Shown piece after piece: positions 1 to 9,215 of a DNA stretch of 53,719 bases. The position numbers were made by a program, and so were the translations under genes. Location: positions 1 through 53,719 of the forward strand of contig JAQZAZ010000020.1 of assembly GCA_029239355.1 (NCBI GenBank). The letters run 5' to 3'. Within the stretch, counting starts at the first letter, position 1. Every line of letters begins with the position of its first letter. Below the pieces are notes generated by a model. That model was given only the letters and a program-made list of their open reading frames with translations. It ran no database searches and was not told where the DNA came from. The stretch comes from Sphingobacterium sp. GTDB taxonomy: Bacteria; Bacteroidota; Bacteroidia; Sphingobacteriales; Sphingobacteriaceae.

Positions 1-1128
1 GGTTGTTTTTCCTTTTCCACTTGGGCCAATAATTGCTGTTGGCTCCCCGGTTTTTAGAGAAAGGTTTAGCTGTTGTAAGACCCATTTATCCTCGTAGCGG
101 AAGGATAGGTCACTGATGCGCAGTTCTTTTGTCCCATTTAATCGCTCCTGTTCTACCAGCGGTTCAATTTCACCTTCCTGCAATTCCAGGAGCCGGTCTG
201 CAGATACCCGAAAGCGGACGAAGCCCGGGATATATCCGATCAAAGCAAGTATTGGGGATTGAATTCTGGCCACCAATTGCAAAAAGGCCGTCATGGTTCC
301 AAAAGTAATCTGCCCGGATTGTAGCCGATAGACGCCCCAGATAAATGCGACGAGATAACCCGCATTCATAGCCACCTTCATTGCGCCCTGCGTATAGGTC
401 GAAAAATTGATCTGGCGCATCTTCAGTGTGAAAAGCTGCTGTTGACTTGTGGTCAATTTCGTCCGTCTTTTTGGGAAAATACCCATGGCACGGATCAGCA
501 GCCGGAAGCGTAGGTTTTCCTGGAGTACCTTGGAGAAATTACTTTCCTCCTCTTTGACCTCCCTGCTGAGTTTGCGCATTTTACGGAAGTAAATCTTTGA
601 AAAGACAAAGAGGGGTGAGATGGCCAGGATCATCAGGGCGAGCATGGGATCCATATACCATAGGAAACCCACGGAAGCCAGTAGTTGAATAATCGTCAAT
701 ACAAAGGAAAGTACGGTACTGGCGATGGTATTGGCGACTTCTTCACAGTCGGTCTGAATCCGGATCTGGATATCACCTGTATGCCAGTTTTTGATCAGCC
801 GCCATACCGAAAGCATCTGCGCGTCGAGCATATGGCGCTGCAATTCCAGTGTCATCATCAGCTTGATCCGTTCCATCAGCCGGCCGGAGTAGCCCTTGAT
901 GGCTACATTGAGGGTGATACTACCTATTATGCCAATCAGCAGCCATTTGAGCGGCAATTCTCCCGGGGAGGTTGCTACGTCAACAGCCTTTTTGGACAGG
1001 TACACAAAAAGCAGGGAAAGACCGATGCATATCAGCTCCAATACAAAGTAGAGGAGCAACCTGCCGCGATAGCTTTCGCTGATTGACCATGCCCAGCGCG
1101 CATGTTGTTTCAGGCTATTATTGTTCAT
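1..1128 (-). CDS. ABC transporter, fused membrane and ATPase domains (partial)
   Basis: The gene starts at the ATG whose complement is 1126-1128 and reads off the left edge in frame, giving 376 codons. The first ~300 residues are an exporter-type membrane domain with several hydrophobic helices and a long basic cytoplasmic loop. The ATPase domain follows and reaches a Walker A motif (GPSGKGKTT) at the very edge. The signature and Walker B motifs lie outside the window. This is the layout of half-size ABC exporters of peptides or lipids; no N-terminal C39 peptidase domain is present. Its neighbours, a PqqD-like protein and a signal-peptidase-like protein on the same strand, suggest export of a ribosomally made peptide, which is inference. 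Confidence 0.88.
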   Translation of the reverse strand, partial: MNNNSLKQHARWAWSISESYRGRLLLYFVLELICIGLSLLFVYLSKKAVDVATSPGELPLKWLLIGIIGSITLNVAIKGYSGRLMERIKLMMTLELQRHMLDAQMLSVWRLIKNWHTGDIQIRIQTDCEEVANTIASTVLSFVLTIIQLLASVGFLWYMDPMLALMILAISPLFVFSKIYFRKMRKLSREVKEEESNFSKVLQENLRFRLLIRAMGIFPKRRTKLTTSQQQLFTLKMRQINFSTYTQGAMKVAMNAGYLVAFIWGVYRLQSGQITFGTMTAFLQLVARIQSPILALIGYIPGFVRFRVSADRLLELQEGEIEPLVEQERLNGTKELRISDLSFRYEDKWVLQQLNLSLKTGEPTAIIGPSGKGKTT

Positions 1129-1148
1129 TCAGATAGATCGTGGAAAGG

Positions 1149-1418
1149 TTATTTTTCCAATAGTCCTTGTTTTTCAAAATCCCCAAGTAATACTTTGGCA
1201 TCGGATTGCGCTTGCTCCTGATCGACCTCATAGTTGTCACAAAGCAGTCCAACGATGGTATTTAGTTCAAATTCTGTTCCTTTGAGTTGCTCCCAAAGCC
1301 ATGCCGCAGTGCTATTCAGGGTGTACACGGTCGATAGGTCAACCATATCCTGGCTAGGGTCCACAATTAAATGATCTGAACCAATTGTTCTCAATACTAA
1401 ATCCGATCTCAATTTCAT
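1149..1418 (-). CDS. PqqD-like peptide-recognition protein
   Basis: This 89-residue protein has the PqqD pattern (PF05402): a short beta-rich start, then a segment like VYTLNSTAAWLWEQL followed by helices with a conserved Asp and a hydrophobic end. PqqD-like domains (RiPP recognition elements) bind leader peptides and pass them to modifying enzymes. It lies 20 bp upstream of the ABC exporter on the same strand, so the two are probably co-transcribed. No precursor peptide or modifying enzyme is visible in the window; these could lie beyond the left edge. The family call is firm, the peptide-maturation role is inferred. Confidence 0.8.
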   Translation of the reverse strand: MKLRSDLVLRTIGSDHLIVDPSQDMVDLSTVYTLNSTAAWLWEQLKGTEFELNTIVGLLCDNYEVDQEQAQSDAKVLLGDFEKQGLLEK

Positions 1419-1566
1419 ATGTAAATTATCTGTTTTTAATGGTCATATCCGTTTCCAGGAGCACTGTTCGTTTGTATATGCAACATGTCGACGTGATATG
1501 TTAGGACAATAGAATAAATAAAACCAAAGTTAATAATTATTTTCCATCAGCATAACCTGTATATCG

Positions 1567-2031
1567 TTATACCATGCGTTTCAATTTGGCAACAATCCGT
1601 CGGAGCAGACGGATACGGTACCAGACCAAGCCACGCAATCTTGCCCAGCGGTCATTTAAATTAATTTCCTCGGCTGATTGCTGTGGATAATGGACCGAAG
1701 CGACAGCAATAATGTCCGTAGTGTCTATATACTCCCGTAATACGAGATTACCGTCTCCAGCTAAGACGATCTGTCCATTTTTCTTGCCAACATAGCGGTG
1801 AAAAACATACTTCCCTTGATGTTTGGCCAATAGATTACTCCCCAGCTGCAAAGTCCCGCCCCGATAGGCCTGTAATAAGACGCTATCTCCATCCTCAATA
1901 AACGGCCGCATGCTCCCACCTTTGATACGGATACGAACCTCCTTACCTTCATCCAGCATCCGTTGTACTTCGGTAAAATAGAGGTCATTGGAAATAATTC
2001 GTGTCTTATTGTCTTCCGAATGTTCGGTCAT
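1567..2031 (-). CDS. S24/S26-family peptidase-like protein
   Basis: The protein has 154 residues. A GGSMRPFI motif near residue 40 matches the catalytic-serine box of S24/S26 peptidases. VFHRYVGKKNGQIVLAGDGN about 50 residues later matches the second box, with His where bacterial leader peptidases have Lys, as in the SipW/ER type. Unlike leader peptidase I it has no clear N-terminal membrane anchor. It starts 3 bp after the thioredoxin lipoprotein ends, so they form one operon. A role in trimming an exported peptide is plausible from the neighbours, but a catalytically inert member cannot be excluded. Confidence 0.75.
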   Translation of the reverse strand: MTEHSEDNKTRIISNDLYFTEVQRMLDEGKEVRIRIKGGSMRPFIEDGDSVLLQAYRGGTLQLGSNLLAKHQGKYVFHRYVGKKNGQIVLAGDGNLVLREYIDTTDIIAVASVHYPQQSAEEINLNDRWARLRGLVWYRIRLLRRIVAKLKRMV

Positions 2032-2034
2032 ATC

Positions 2035-2949
2035 CTATTGCTTGGGTTGAACAAAATATTGAATCACCGGCTGTAAGTAAGTGTCTTTTAATATAACCTT
2101 CTTGTTTTCATCCAAGAGATATATTGTTGGCGATGCCTTGAGATCGTATAAGTTAAATGATAAGATCTTGCTTTCGCTGTCAAAACCATTGATCCATTTT
2201 TCAGACATTTGAGGCATATAATTTTTCCATTTACTGCGGTCGCCCCAGGGGTCAATGGCTAGGACCTGAAGTTGTAACTCAGAAAATGCCTGCACCAATT
2301 GGGGGGTATCACGGAGTTGTTGAATGGTCTCTTTGCAATGCGAGCAATCCGGATCATAAAAAAGTAATAAGATGAATTTCGCTTTGACCTGTGAAAGCTT
2401 TTGTTTTGCTCCATTGGCCAGTTCGTAGTTGAAATCCTCTGCAGGCTGGCCTACTTTATTCCGTAGTACTAACTTGTATATTGGTCTATAGGCTTCTTTC
2501 TCTAGATCCGACAACAGATCCGTCTTGATCAGATAGCGCAATACCGATTCATAGATAATGTCATTTCGCATCGGCGAATTGCCATCATATAGATAACGCT
2601 CGTATAATTTAATGAAATGGTCAAAACTCGGCCGATTGGATTTGGCCTTGTCCAACATCTGGTCTACAGCTTTGTCCCGGATGGCAGAATCAGGTGTTCC
2701 AGCTAATAGTCCGATAAAATCAGCAAGTTTTTGTTCACCAATGTCAGGATTCTTCACTTGTGCCGTATCTTTCATGTCAAACTTGTCCCAGAAATGCAGC
2801 AAACTGCTATCAGCAGCACTCAGGTTACTTGCTGTTTGCGATATTGTTTCGTTACTTTCCTTTTTTGATTTATTATTTCCATTACATGCCCATAGCAAGC
2901 CAGCGATCAGGCCCATTGGCAGCCAAAAACCAAGAGTTGAACTTTTCAT
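2035..2949 (-). CDS. DUF5106/TlpA-like thioredoxin lipoprotein
   Basis: The 304-residue protein opens with a lipoprotein signal ending in LLWAC, so it is probably anchored to a membrane facing the periplasm. Residues ~50-170 are helical and match the DUF5106 type of N-terminal domain found in Bacteroidota. The C-terminal ~140 residues are a TlpA/AhpC-like thioredoxin fold with a CSHC redox motif in the context FYDPDCSHCKE. It is likely a thiol-disulfide oxidoreductase. It is the first gene of a minus-strand set running lipoprotein, peptidase, PqqD, exporter. Assisting folding or disulfide formation in the exported product is inference. Confidence 0.82.
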   Translation of the reverse strand: MKSSTLGFWLPMGLIAGLLWACNGNNKSKKESNETISQTASNLSAADSSLLHFWDKFDMKDTAQVKNPDIGEQKLADFIGLLAGTPDSAIRDKAVDQMLDKAKSNRPSFDHFIKLYERYLYDGNSPMRNDIIYESVLRYLIKTDLLSDLEKEAYRPIYKLVLRNKVGQPAEDFNYELANGAKQKLSQVKAKFILLLFYDPDCSHCKETIQQLRDTPQLVQAFSELQLQVLAIDPWGDRSKWKNYMPQMSEKWINGFDSESKILSFNLYDLKASPTIYLLDENKKVILKDTYLQPVIQYFVQPKQ

Positions 2950-2962
2950 TCTAATTTAATGC

Positions 2963-2980
2963 TTAACTTTGCTAAGTTAA
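2963..2980. repeat. Short inverted repeat beside lipoprotein start
   Basis: TTAACTT and AAGTTAA form a perfect 7-bp inverted repeat separated by TGCT, centred about 22 bp upstream of the minus-strand lipoprotein start. It could be an operator or an RNA hairpin in that leader. The short length makes chance possible. Confidence 0.3.
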
Positions 2981-3225
2981 TAAAACTTTCAGGATTCCAT
3001 TGACAGAATCACTCGCATGAAGCGATTGTTGTCACTTACTTGCTCTTAGCGTTCTATTAAATCAATGATACCTAATAGAATAATGAGTAAGACGTAGCAA
3101 AAGCGCTGACTTTTACGTTTGAAGCCTGGATAGTGAAAGGTTTAAACAAGCGGTAAAAATCTCTTTCTCGTCGTTTTGAAAACCCCGGTGTAAATATTTT
3201 AAACGATTTAATTAAATAGTTTTAC

Positions 3226-3233
3226 TAATTTTG
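3226..3233 (+). promoter_or_regulatory. Candidate -7 promoter box for locus A
   Basis: TAATTTTG fits the Bacteroidota -7 consensus TAnnTTTG. No TTTG lies at the expected upstream distance, so the match is partial. If used, transcription starts near 3240, which rules out the TTG at 3231 as the wza start and leaves the ATG at 3255. Confidence 0.45.
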
Positions 3234-3254
3234 CGGCAAATGCCAATATATCGA

Positions 3255-5786
3255 ATGAAAAAAGTAATTTTATGGTTTTGCATGATCGGATTTGTGGGCT
3301 CAATATACGCTCAGACCAATCCGGCCAACATCAAAGTGGATAATCTGACGGATGCTCAAATCGAGCAATACGTAAAACAGGCTGCATTAATGGGCTATGA
3401 TGAAAGTCAATTGGATGGTTTTGCCCGTGCACAAGGGGTCTCTGCTGTTGAAGTGCAAAAACTAAAAGATCGTTTGGCGAAAATTAAACGTAAGAAACAA
3501 CAACCCGATCAATCCCAACGAAACAATTCGACCGCTACCACAGGTCGGACAGCAGGCCGTCAGGTTGGCGGAGCAAGCAATACCGATTCCTTACAGCATA
3601 AACGGACCAATAATCCCGATTCCATTCAACAGGATGATGGCAAACTGAAGATTTTTGGTGCGGATTTATTTAAAAATAATAGCATTACTTTTGAGCCCAA
3701 TCTTCGGATGGCAACGCCGAGCTCTTATATTATTGGTCCTGATGATGAAATACTATTGGATATCACAGGGGATAATGAGGCTTCCTACAACTTACCTGTC
3801 AGCCCGGATGGAATGATCAAAGTGGAATATGTTGGCCAGATTAGTGTGGCAGGCCTATCCATTGCTGCGGCAAAGAGTAAAATCGAGCAACGCCTAAGTG
3901 GTACCTATCCCGCGATCCGTTCCGGAAGGACCAGTGTAAGCGTTACCATCGGCAATATTCGGACAATCCGCGTTACGTTGACCGGAGCTGTAACCAAGCC
4001 AGGTACTTATAGTCTTCCATCGTTAGCCACGGTGTTCAATGCACTCTATGCTTCCGGCGGCCCCAATAAAAATGGTACCTACCGTCAGATCCAGGTGATC
4101 CGCGGCAATCGTATTGTGAGTACGATAGACGTGTATGATTTTTTGGCCAACGGTATTCAACAGGGCAATATCCGACTGCAAGACCAGGATATTATCCATA
4201 TTCCCGTATACGGTGCACGCGTGCAGTTTGAAGGTGAAGTAAAACGACCTGCCATCTTTGAGACAGTAGCCGGAGAATCCTTATCAGATATCTTGCGATA
4301 TGCGGGAGATTTTACGGAGAATGCCTATACAGCTAAGATTAAAGTATTGCAAACAACAGGACGTGAGCGTAGTGTGCAGGATGTCTATGCTGATCAATTC
4401 GCAAATTATACCCCTAAGGGTGGAGATCAATATATTGTTGAGCCGATATTGGAACGTTATGCTAATCGGGTATCTGTGCTTGGTGCGGTATTCCGTCCGG
4501 GTATATTTGGTTTGGAGTCAGGTCTGACGCTTAAGCAAGTGCTTGAAATGGCCGATGGTGTACGTGAGGATGCTTTTTTGGAGCGCGGTATCATCAATCG
4601 TTTGAAAGCGGACAACACATCCGAGCTGATTAATTTTAATGTACGTGAAGTATTGGCAGGGACTGTTGCTGATATTCCATTGAAGCGTGAAGATAAAATC
4701 GAAATTGCCTCTATCTTTGATTTACGTGACGAATATAAATTTACTATTCAAGGTGAAGTACGTTTTCCCGGTGATTTACCCTTTGCTAGTAATGCCACGC
4801 TAGGTGATGTAATCCAAAAAGCAGGCGGCTTTACCGAAGCGGCTAAAAATGCACGTGTAGAGATTGCCAGAAGGCTTATGCACCGTAATGCGGACGATCA
4901 CAGTTCCTCGCAAACCATTCTCGTGGATATTAAAGATGGCATGCTTACCGATCCGACCATTGTCTTACAGCCTTATGATGTGATTTCGGTGTTAGGCGAC
5001 GCTGGTTTCCGTACCCAGCGCCAGGTGACCATCGAAGGCGAAGTATTGTACCCCGGTGTTTATACCATCTCAAGGGAGGATGAACGTATTTCTGATATCA
5101 TCAAGCGTGCTGGCGGATTGACTACCTATGCTTATACCGAAGGTGCTTCATTAAGACGTACGGGTATGTCCAAATTGAAAGCAGAGGAAAAGAAAGAAAA
5201 AGAACGTCTGAAAAAAGAATTGGAGCAAGATAGTCTGGATCAAGACGGAAAAGAAAAAAATAAAAACCAAGAACAAGAAAACGAGGAGGATGCAAACGGT
5301 GCTAAGGCAAAAAATAAAGCACTTGCCAAAGTATCACAACAGGGCATGTCTGCAGATGATGTTGAGCCTAGTGATCTAGTCGGGATCGAGTTGAATAAAA
5401 TTTTGGAGAAACCTTACGAAAAAGGCGACCTGCTCGTTTTGGATGGTGATATTATCAACGTGCCGAAAGAACTGGAAACAGTAAAGGTTGTGGGTGAAGT
5501 ATTGAATCCAAATAATGTGATTTATGTCAAAGGCAAAAACCTAAAATATTATATCAATCAGGCTGGAGGATTTACAGACAATGCCTTGAAAAAACGTGTT
5601 TTTGTTCAATATGCCAATGGTGCGGTAAAAGGTAAGGATGGCGGTTATCCTGATGTGAAGCCGGGAGCTGAGATCGTTGTTCCGAAGCGCGCACCACGGG
5701 AGAAACTGAGTTCACAAGCTTGGATTGGAATTGGAACAGGGATCGCGTCTACTTTGGCGATTATTGTTAGTTTATTTAGAAATTAA
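3255..5786 (+). CDS. Large SLBB-domain polysaccharide export protein (Wza-like)
   Basis: The 843-residue protein begins with a signal peptide cleaved near SIYA-Q. The ATG at 3255 was chosen because upstream in-frame starts precede or overlap the promoter box. A poly-export domain starts near residue 155 (YIIGPDDEILLDITGD), followed by at least five SLBB-like repeats. Near residues 640-695 a Lys/Glu-rich, probably coiled segment interrupts the SLBB series. The C terminus carries one hydrophobic helix (WIGIGTGIASTLAIIVSLF). It probably forms or lines the outer-membrane export channel for locus A. It is much larger than the 273-codon Wza reading frame at 43 kb, and has no lipobox that I can see. 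Confidence 0.9.
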   Translation: MKKVILWFCMIGFVGSIYAQTNPANIKVDNLTDAQIEQYVKQAALMGYDESQLDGFARAQGVSAVEVQKLKDRLAKIKRKKQQPDQSQRNNSTATTGRTAGRQVGGASNTDSLQHKRTNNPDSIQQDDGKLKIFGADLFKNNSITFEPNLRMATPSSYIIGPDDEILLDITGDNEASYNLPVSPDGMIKVEYVGQISVAGLSIAAAKSKIEQRLSGTYPAIRSGRTSVSVTIGNIRTIRVTLTGAVTKPGTYSLPSLATVFNALYASGGPNKNGTYRQIQVIRGNRIVSTIDVYDFLANGIQQGNIRLQDQDIIHIPVYGARVQFEGEVKRPAIFETVAGESLSDILRYAGDFTENAYTAKIKVLQTTGRERSVQDVYADQFANYTPKGGDQYIVEPILERYANRVSVLGAVFRPGIFGLESGLTLKQVLEMADGVREDAFLERGIINRLKADNTSELINFNVREVLAGTVADIPLKREDKIEIASIFDLRDEYKFTIQGEVRFPGDLPFASNATLGDVIQKAGGFTEAAKNARVEIARRLMHRNADDHSSSQTILVDIKDGMLTDPTIVLQPYDVISVLGDAGFRTQRQVTIEGEVLYPGVYTISREDERISDIIKRAGGLTTYAYTEGASLRRTGMSKLKAEEKKEKERLKKELEQDSLDQDGKEKNKNQEQENEEDANGAKAKNKALAKVSQQGMSADDVEPSDLVGIELNKILEKPYEKGDLLVLDGDIINVPKELETVKVVGEVLNPNNVIYVKGKNLKYYINQAGGFTDNALKKRVFVQYANGAVKGKDGGYPDVKPGAEIVVPKRAPREKLSSQAWIGIGTGIASTLAIIVSLFRN

Positions 5787-5794
5787 GCGTAAGG

Positions 5795-6874
5795 ATGGAA
5801 ATAAACACCAATAAAGTGGATAAAGAGCCAGCTTTGAAAGAGATAGTTCTCACTATACAGGATTGGATAAAATACTTATTTTCAAAATGGTATATATTAT
5901 TAATTGCGGGCATTCTTGGAGCAGCTCTCGGCGTATTATATGCTAAATTTTCGAAACCAATCTACACCGCAACGACTACATTTGTTTTGGAATCTGGCGA
6001 AAAAGCCGCCGGTGGATTAGGACAATACGCAGGAGTTGCTGCTATGGTGGGCATCGATTTAGGCGGTGGTAGTGGAGGAATATTTCAAGGTGATAACCTT
6101 CTTGAGCTGTATAAATCCCGTAAGATGCTTGAAGCAGCTTTATTAACTCCTTTAAAAAGTGATAGTTCTAAACTTTTAATCGATCGTTATTTGGACGTGA
6201 GCGAAATGAAAAAGGATTGGAAATCAAAAAAGACAGCCTTACTGGAAATTGACTTTAGAAAAAGTAATCAGGGTAGCTTACAAAGAGATAGAGATAGCAT
6301 CTTACAGAAAATAATTAAGGACATCAATAAAGGAAGCCTATCTGTAGCAAAGCCAAGCTCAAAATTGTCCATTATAAAAGTTGATGTAAAATCTGAAGAT
6401 GAGATTTTTGCAAAAGAATTTAATGAAGCACTTGTAAACGAAGTAAATGCATTTTATTTGGCTACGAAGACAAAAAAATCGTTAAATAACATCGAAATAT
6501 TGCAGCATAAAACAGATTCAGTTCGATCAGTCATGTACGGAAGTATTAGCACGGCAGCGGCAGTAATAGATGCTACTCCGAATTTAAATCCCACAAGACA
6601 GGTACAGCGTATCGTTCCTTCCCAAAGATCACAGTTCTCGGCTGAAACCAATAAGGCTATTTTAGGACAATTGGTGCAAAATCTCGAAATGTCAAAAATG
6701 GCATTAATGAAGGAGGCCCCTTTAATACAGACTGTGGATACTCCTGTTTATCCGTTGGAGAAGAAAAAGGTAGGTCTTATTAAAGCGCCTGTAATTGGAG
6801 CATTTTTATTTGGATTGCTCGCCGTGATTTGGTTTACCCTAAGAAGATTGTATACAAGTGTAATTGCGAATTAA
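5795..6874 (+). CDS. Wzz-type chain-length determinant without kinase domain
   Basis: The 359-residue protein has one membrane helix near residues 30-50 (WYILLIAGILGAALGVLYA) and another at the C terminus, with a periplasmic domain between them. This is the polysaccharide co-polymerase layout. A Gly-rich stretch around residues 75-95 precedes the usual DNLLELYKSR segment. It ends after the second helix, so there is no BY-kinase domain, unlike the 800-residue Wzc at 43.8 kb. It lies 8 bp after wza and probably sets the chain length of the locus A glycan. Confidence 0.88.
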   Translation: MEINTNKVDKEPALKEIVLTIQDWIKYLFSKWYILLIAGILGAALGVLYAKFSKPIYTATTTFVLESGEKAAGGLGQYAGVAAMVGIDLGGGSGGIFQGDNLLELYKSRKMLEAALLTPLKSDSSKLLIDRYLDVSEMKKDWKSKKTALLEIDFRKSNQGSLQRDRDSILQKIIKDINKGSLSVAKPSSKLSIIKVDVKSEDEIFAKEFNEALVNEVNAFYLATKTKKSLNNIEILQHKTDSVRSVMYGSISTAAAVIDATPNLNPTRQVQRIVPSQRSQFSAETNKAILGQLVQNLEMSKMALMKEAPLIQTVDTPVYPLEKKKVGLIKAPVIGAFLFGLLAVIWFTLRRLYTSVIAN

Positions 6875-6882
6875 AAATCAAG

Positions 6883-8070
6883 ATGAATATATTAAAACTT
6901 ATAGGAAGAAGTCAAGAACTATTTGAACAGGATATTAATACGTATGAGTTGAGACTAACAGAAATTGTTTCTCGGTCTCGATTCCTGGTTATTGGCGGCG
7001 CTGGATCCATAGGTCAAGCTACTGTAAAGGAGATTTTTAAGCGAAACCCAATAAAGCTACATGTTGTTGATATAAGTGAAAATAACATGGTTGAGTTGGT
7101 CCGTGATATTAGAAGCTCCTTCGGTTATATTGATGGCGATTTTCAAACATTTGCACTTGATATAGGCTCTATAGAATATGATGCTTTTTGGGAAGCAGAT
7201 GGAGCATATGATTATGTGTTAAATCTTTCTGCACTAAAACATGTTCGTAGTGAGAAAGACCCCTATACATTGATGCGTATGATCGATGTAAATATTTTCA
7301 ATACAGATAAAACATTAGATCAAGCTGCGAGAAAAGGTGTTAAAAAATATTTTTGTGTATCAACAGATAAAGCGGCTAATCCCGTAAACATGATGGGAGC
7401 ATCGAAGCGAATAATGGAGATGTTTTTGATGCGGAGAAGCGAGGATATTGTGATTTCGACGGCAAGATTTGCCAATGTCGCCTTTTCAGATGGATCTTTG
7501 TTACATGGCTTTAATAAGAGAATAGAGAAAAGACAACCCATCGTTGCGCCAAATGATATCAAAAGATATTTTGTTATTCCAAAAGAGTCTGGAGAGCTTT
7601 GTTTGATGTCTTGCATATTTGGTGAAAATAGAGATGTTTTTTTTCCAAAATTAAATGAAAGCTTACACTTAGTCACTTTTGCTGATATTGCTATTCAGTA
7701 TTTGCAGGAGAAAGGCTATGAACCTCATTATTGTGGTAATGAGGATGAGGCAAGGGACTTAATGGATACTTTGCCCCAGCAGGGCAAATGGCCGTGTCTT
7801 TTTACGGTTAGTGATACTACAGGTGAAAAGGATTTCGAGGAATTTTTTACAGATAATGAAACTTTGGATATGGAACGTTTCGAGAATCTGGGGATCATAA
7901 AAAACGAATTAAATGTCGAGGCCGTCAAGCTGAGTGATTTTGAAGAGGCTATTTCAACGATGAAAGGTAATCGCAAGTGGACAAAACAAGAGATTGTTGA
8001 CTTATTTTTCTATATGCTTCCAGATTTTGGACATAAGGAATTGGGGCGGTACTTAGATGCTAAAATGTAG
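6883..8070 (+). CDS. legB: NDP-HexNAc 4,6-dehydratase (LegB-like)
   Basis: This 395-residue extended SDR has the nucleotide motif GGAGSIG near residue 36. It carries the FlaA1/CapD-type active-site region STDKAANPVNMMGASKR, in which Met replaces the usual Tyr of YxxxK. No membrane domain is present. In legionaminic acid synthesis LegB makes the 4-keto-6-deoxy sugar, from GDP-GlcNAc in Campylobacter jejuni. The ATG at 6883 was chosen because upstream in-frame codons lie inside wzz. It starts the legB-legC-acyltransferase-neuB-neuC-ptmE-neuA block, which supports the role. It is also the only recognisable 4,6-dehydratase in the window. Confidence 0.86.
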   Translation: MNILKLIGRSQELFEQDINTYELRLTEIVSRSRFLVIGGAGSIGQATVKEIFKRNPIKLHVVDISENNMVELVRDIRSSFGYIDGDFQTFALDIGSIEYDAFWEADGAYDYVLNLSALKHVRSEKDPYTLMRMIDVNIFNTDKTLDQAARKGVKKYFCVSTDKAANPVNMMGASKRIMEMFLMRRSEDIVISTARFANVAFSDGSLLHGFNKRIEKRQPIVAPNDIKRYFVIPKESGELCLMSCIFGENRDVFFPKLNESLHLVTFADIAIQYLQEKGYEPHYCGNEDEARDLMDTLPQQGKWPCLFTVSDTTGEKDFEEFFTDNETLDMERFENLGIIKNELNVEAVKLSDFEEAISTMKGNRKWTKQEIVDLFFYMLPDFGHKELGRYLDAKM

Positions 8071-8072
8071 AG

Positions 8073-9215
8073 ATGGAAAATATAAATCAATTTGTTTCCT
8101 TTGTACAGGAACAATATAGAACCGATAAGTTTATTCCTTTACATGAACCAAGATTTCGAGGTAATGAAAAAGAATATTTATTAAATACAATAGATTCAAC
8201 ATTTGTATCTTCCGTAGGAGCTTATGTGGATCAATTCGAAGATAAGATTGAACAATTTACAGGAGCGACAAAAGCTGTTGCTGTTGTAAATGGAACTGCA
8301 TCTTTACAGGTCGCGTTACGATTGGTAGGTGTTTCCAAAGGAGACGAAGTTATTACGCAAGCTCTTTCTTTTATTGCAACAGCCAACGCTATCTCCTATA
8401 ACAATGCAGTTCCTGTTTTTTTGGATGTTGATCTAGATACGATGGGACTATCGCCAATAGCTGTTAGAAATTTCTTGGAAAATTATGGCGAGTTGAGAGA
8501 AAACGGTTGTTATAATAAATTTACTGGAAATAAGATTTCAGCATGTGTACCAATGCATACTTTTGGTTTCCCTGTCCACTTGGAGGAACTGATTGGCATT
8601 TGTTCAGTATGGAAGATTCCAGTGGTTGAAGATGCTGCTGAGTCGTTAGGAAGTTATTATAAGGGTCAGCATACGGGAACAATTGGTCAGGTTGGGTGTT
8701 TTTCGTTTAATGGGAATAAGACAATTACCTGTGGCGGTGGTGGTGCGCTAGTTTCAAATGATCTTGCATTGGGTACGAAAGCTAAATATCTTACCACGAC
8801 AGCTAAAAGACCTCATCCCTACGAGTTTTTTCACGATGAAATAGGTTACAATTATAGGATGCCGAATTTAAATGCAGCCCTAGCCTGTGCTCAAATGGAA
8901 ATGCTAGAATCCTTTTTAGCTGATAAACGGAAATTGGCCGGAGAATATGCTGAATTTTTCAGATCTATTGGAGTTGATTTTAGAACTGAAACAACTGAAA
9001 CCAAGGCGAATTATTGGTTGATGTGTGTGGAATTGAAGAATAAATCTCAACGGGATCGCTTTTTAAGCGAAACAAACGAAAACGGCATTATGACACGTCC
9101 AATCTGGGCGCTGACATACCGCTTACCTATGTATCAGCATTGCTATCGGGATGAGCAGTTCAATGCAGAATTTTTGGAACAGCGGATAGTTAATATTCCA
9201 AGCAGTGTACGATAA
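8073..9215 (+). CDS. legC: LegC-type PLP aminotransferase
   Basis: The 380-residue protein is a DegT/DnrJ/EryC1/StrS aminotransferase. It starts with the LegC-like segment FIPLHEPRFRGNEKEY, and the PLP lysine lies in SFNGNKTITCGGGGAL. In the pathway it transfers an amino group to C4 of the 4-keto-6-deoxy sugar made by LegB. It begins 2 bp after legB and overlaps the next gene by 11 bp, so translation is probably coupled. Its distinct N terminus separates it from the PglE-like enzyme at 41.6 kb. Confidence 0.88.
   Translation: MENINQFVSFVQEQYRTDKFIPLHEPRFRGNEKEYLLNTIDSTFVSSVGAYVDQFEDKIEQFTGATKAVAVVNGTASLQVALRLVGVSKGDEVITQALSFIATANAISYNNAVPVFLDVDLDTMGLSPIAVRNFLENYGELRENGCYNKFTGNKISACVPMHTFGFPVHLEELIGICSVWKIPVVEDAAESLGSYYKGQHTGTIGQVGCFSFNGNKTITCGGGGALVSNDLALGTKAKYLTTTAKRPHPYEFFHDEIGYNYRMPNLNAALACAQMEMLESFLADKRKLAGEYAEFFRSIGVDFRTETTETKANYWLMCVELKNKSQRDRFLSETNENGIMTRPIWALTYRLPMYQHCYRDEQFNAEFLEQRIVNIPSSVR

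Larger units (their letters stand above)
2950..3254. other. Divergent intergenic region upstream of both transcription units
   Basis: About 300 bp without a gene separate the minus-strand operon from polysaccharide locus A. It holds a 7-bp inverted repeat close to the lipoprotein start, a further TAnnTTTG match at 2964-2971 on the plus strand, and a TAnnTTTG box close to the wza start. I see no RNA gene or riboswitch. Confidence 0.6.

Noticed and set aside
685..1086. 133-codon plus-strand reading frame
   Set aside because: It lies opposite the ABC transporter membrane domain, whose translation is clearly the real one; the plus-strand product has no recognisable pattern.
1436..1486. Tiny minus-strand frame upstream of the PqqD-like gene (16 residues, MLHIQTNSAPGNGYDH)
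   Set aside because: Considered as a peptide precursor, but it is too short for leader plus core, has no clear ribosome site, and chance frames of this size are common.
2964..2971. TAACTTTG box on the plus strand as the main locus A promoter
   Set aside because: It fits TAnnTTTG, but has no upstream TTTG and would leave a leader of nearly 280 bases; the box at 3226 is better placed.
3001..3034. Imperfect stem-loop in the divergent region upstream of wza
   Set aside because: Only short, competing pairings form; no better than expected by chance in this AT-rich spacer.
7320..7976. Minus-strand frames inside legB
   Set aside because: They are antisense shadows of a well-supported dehydratase.
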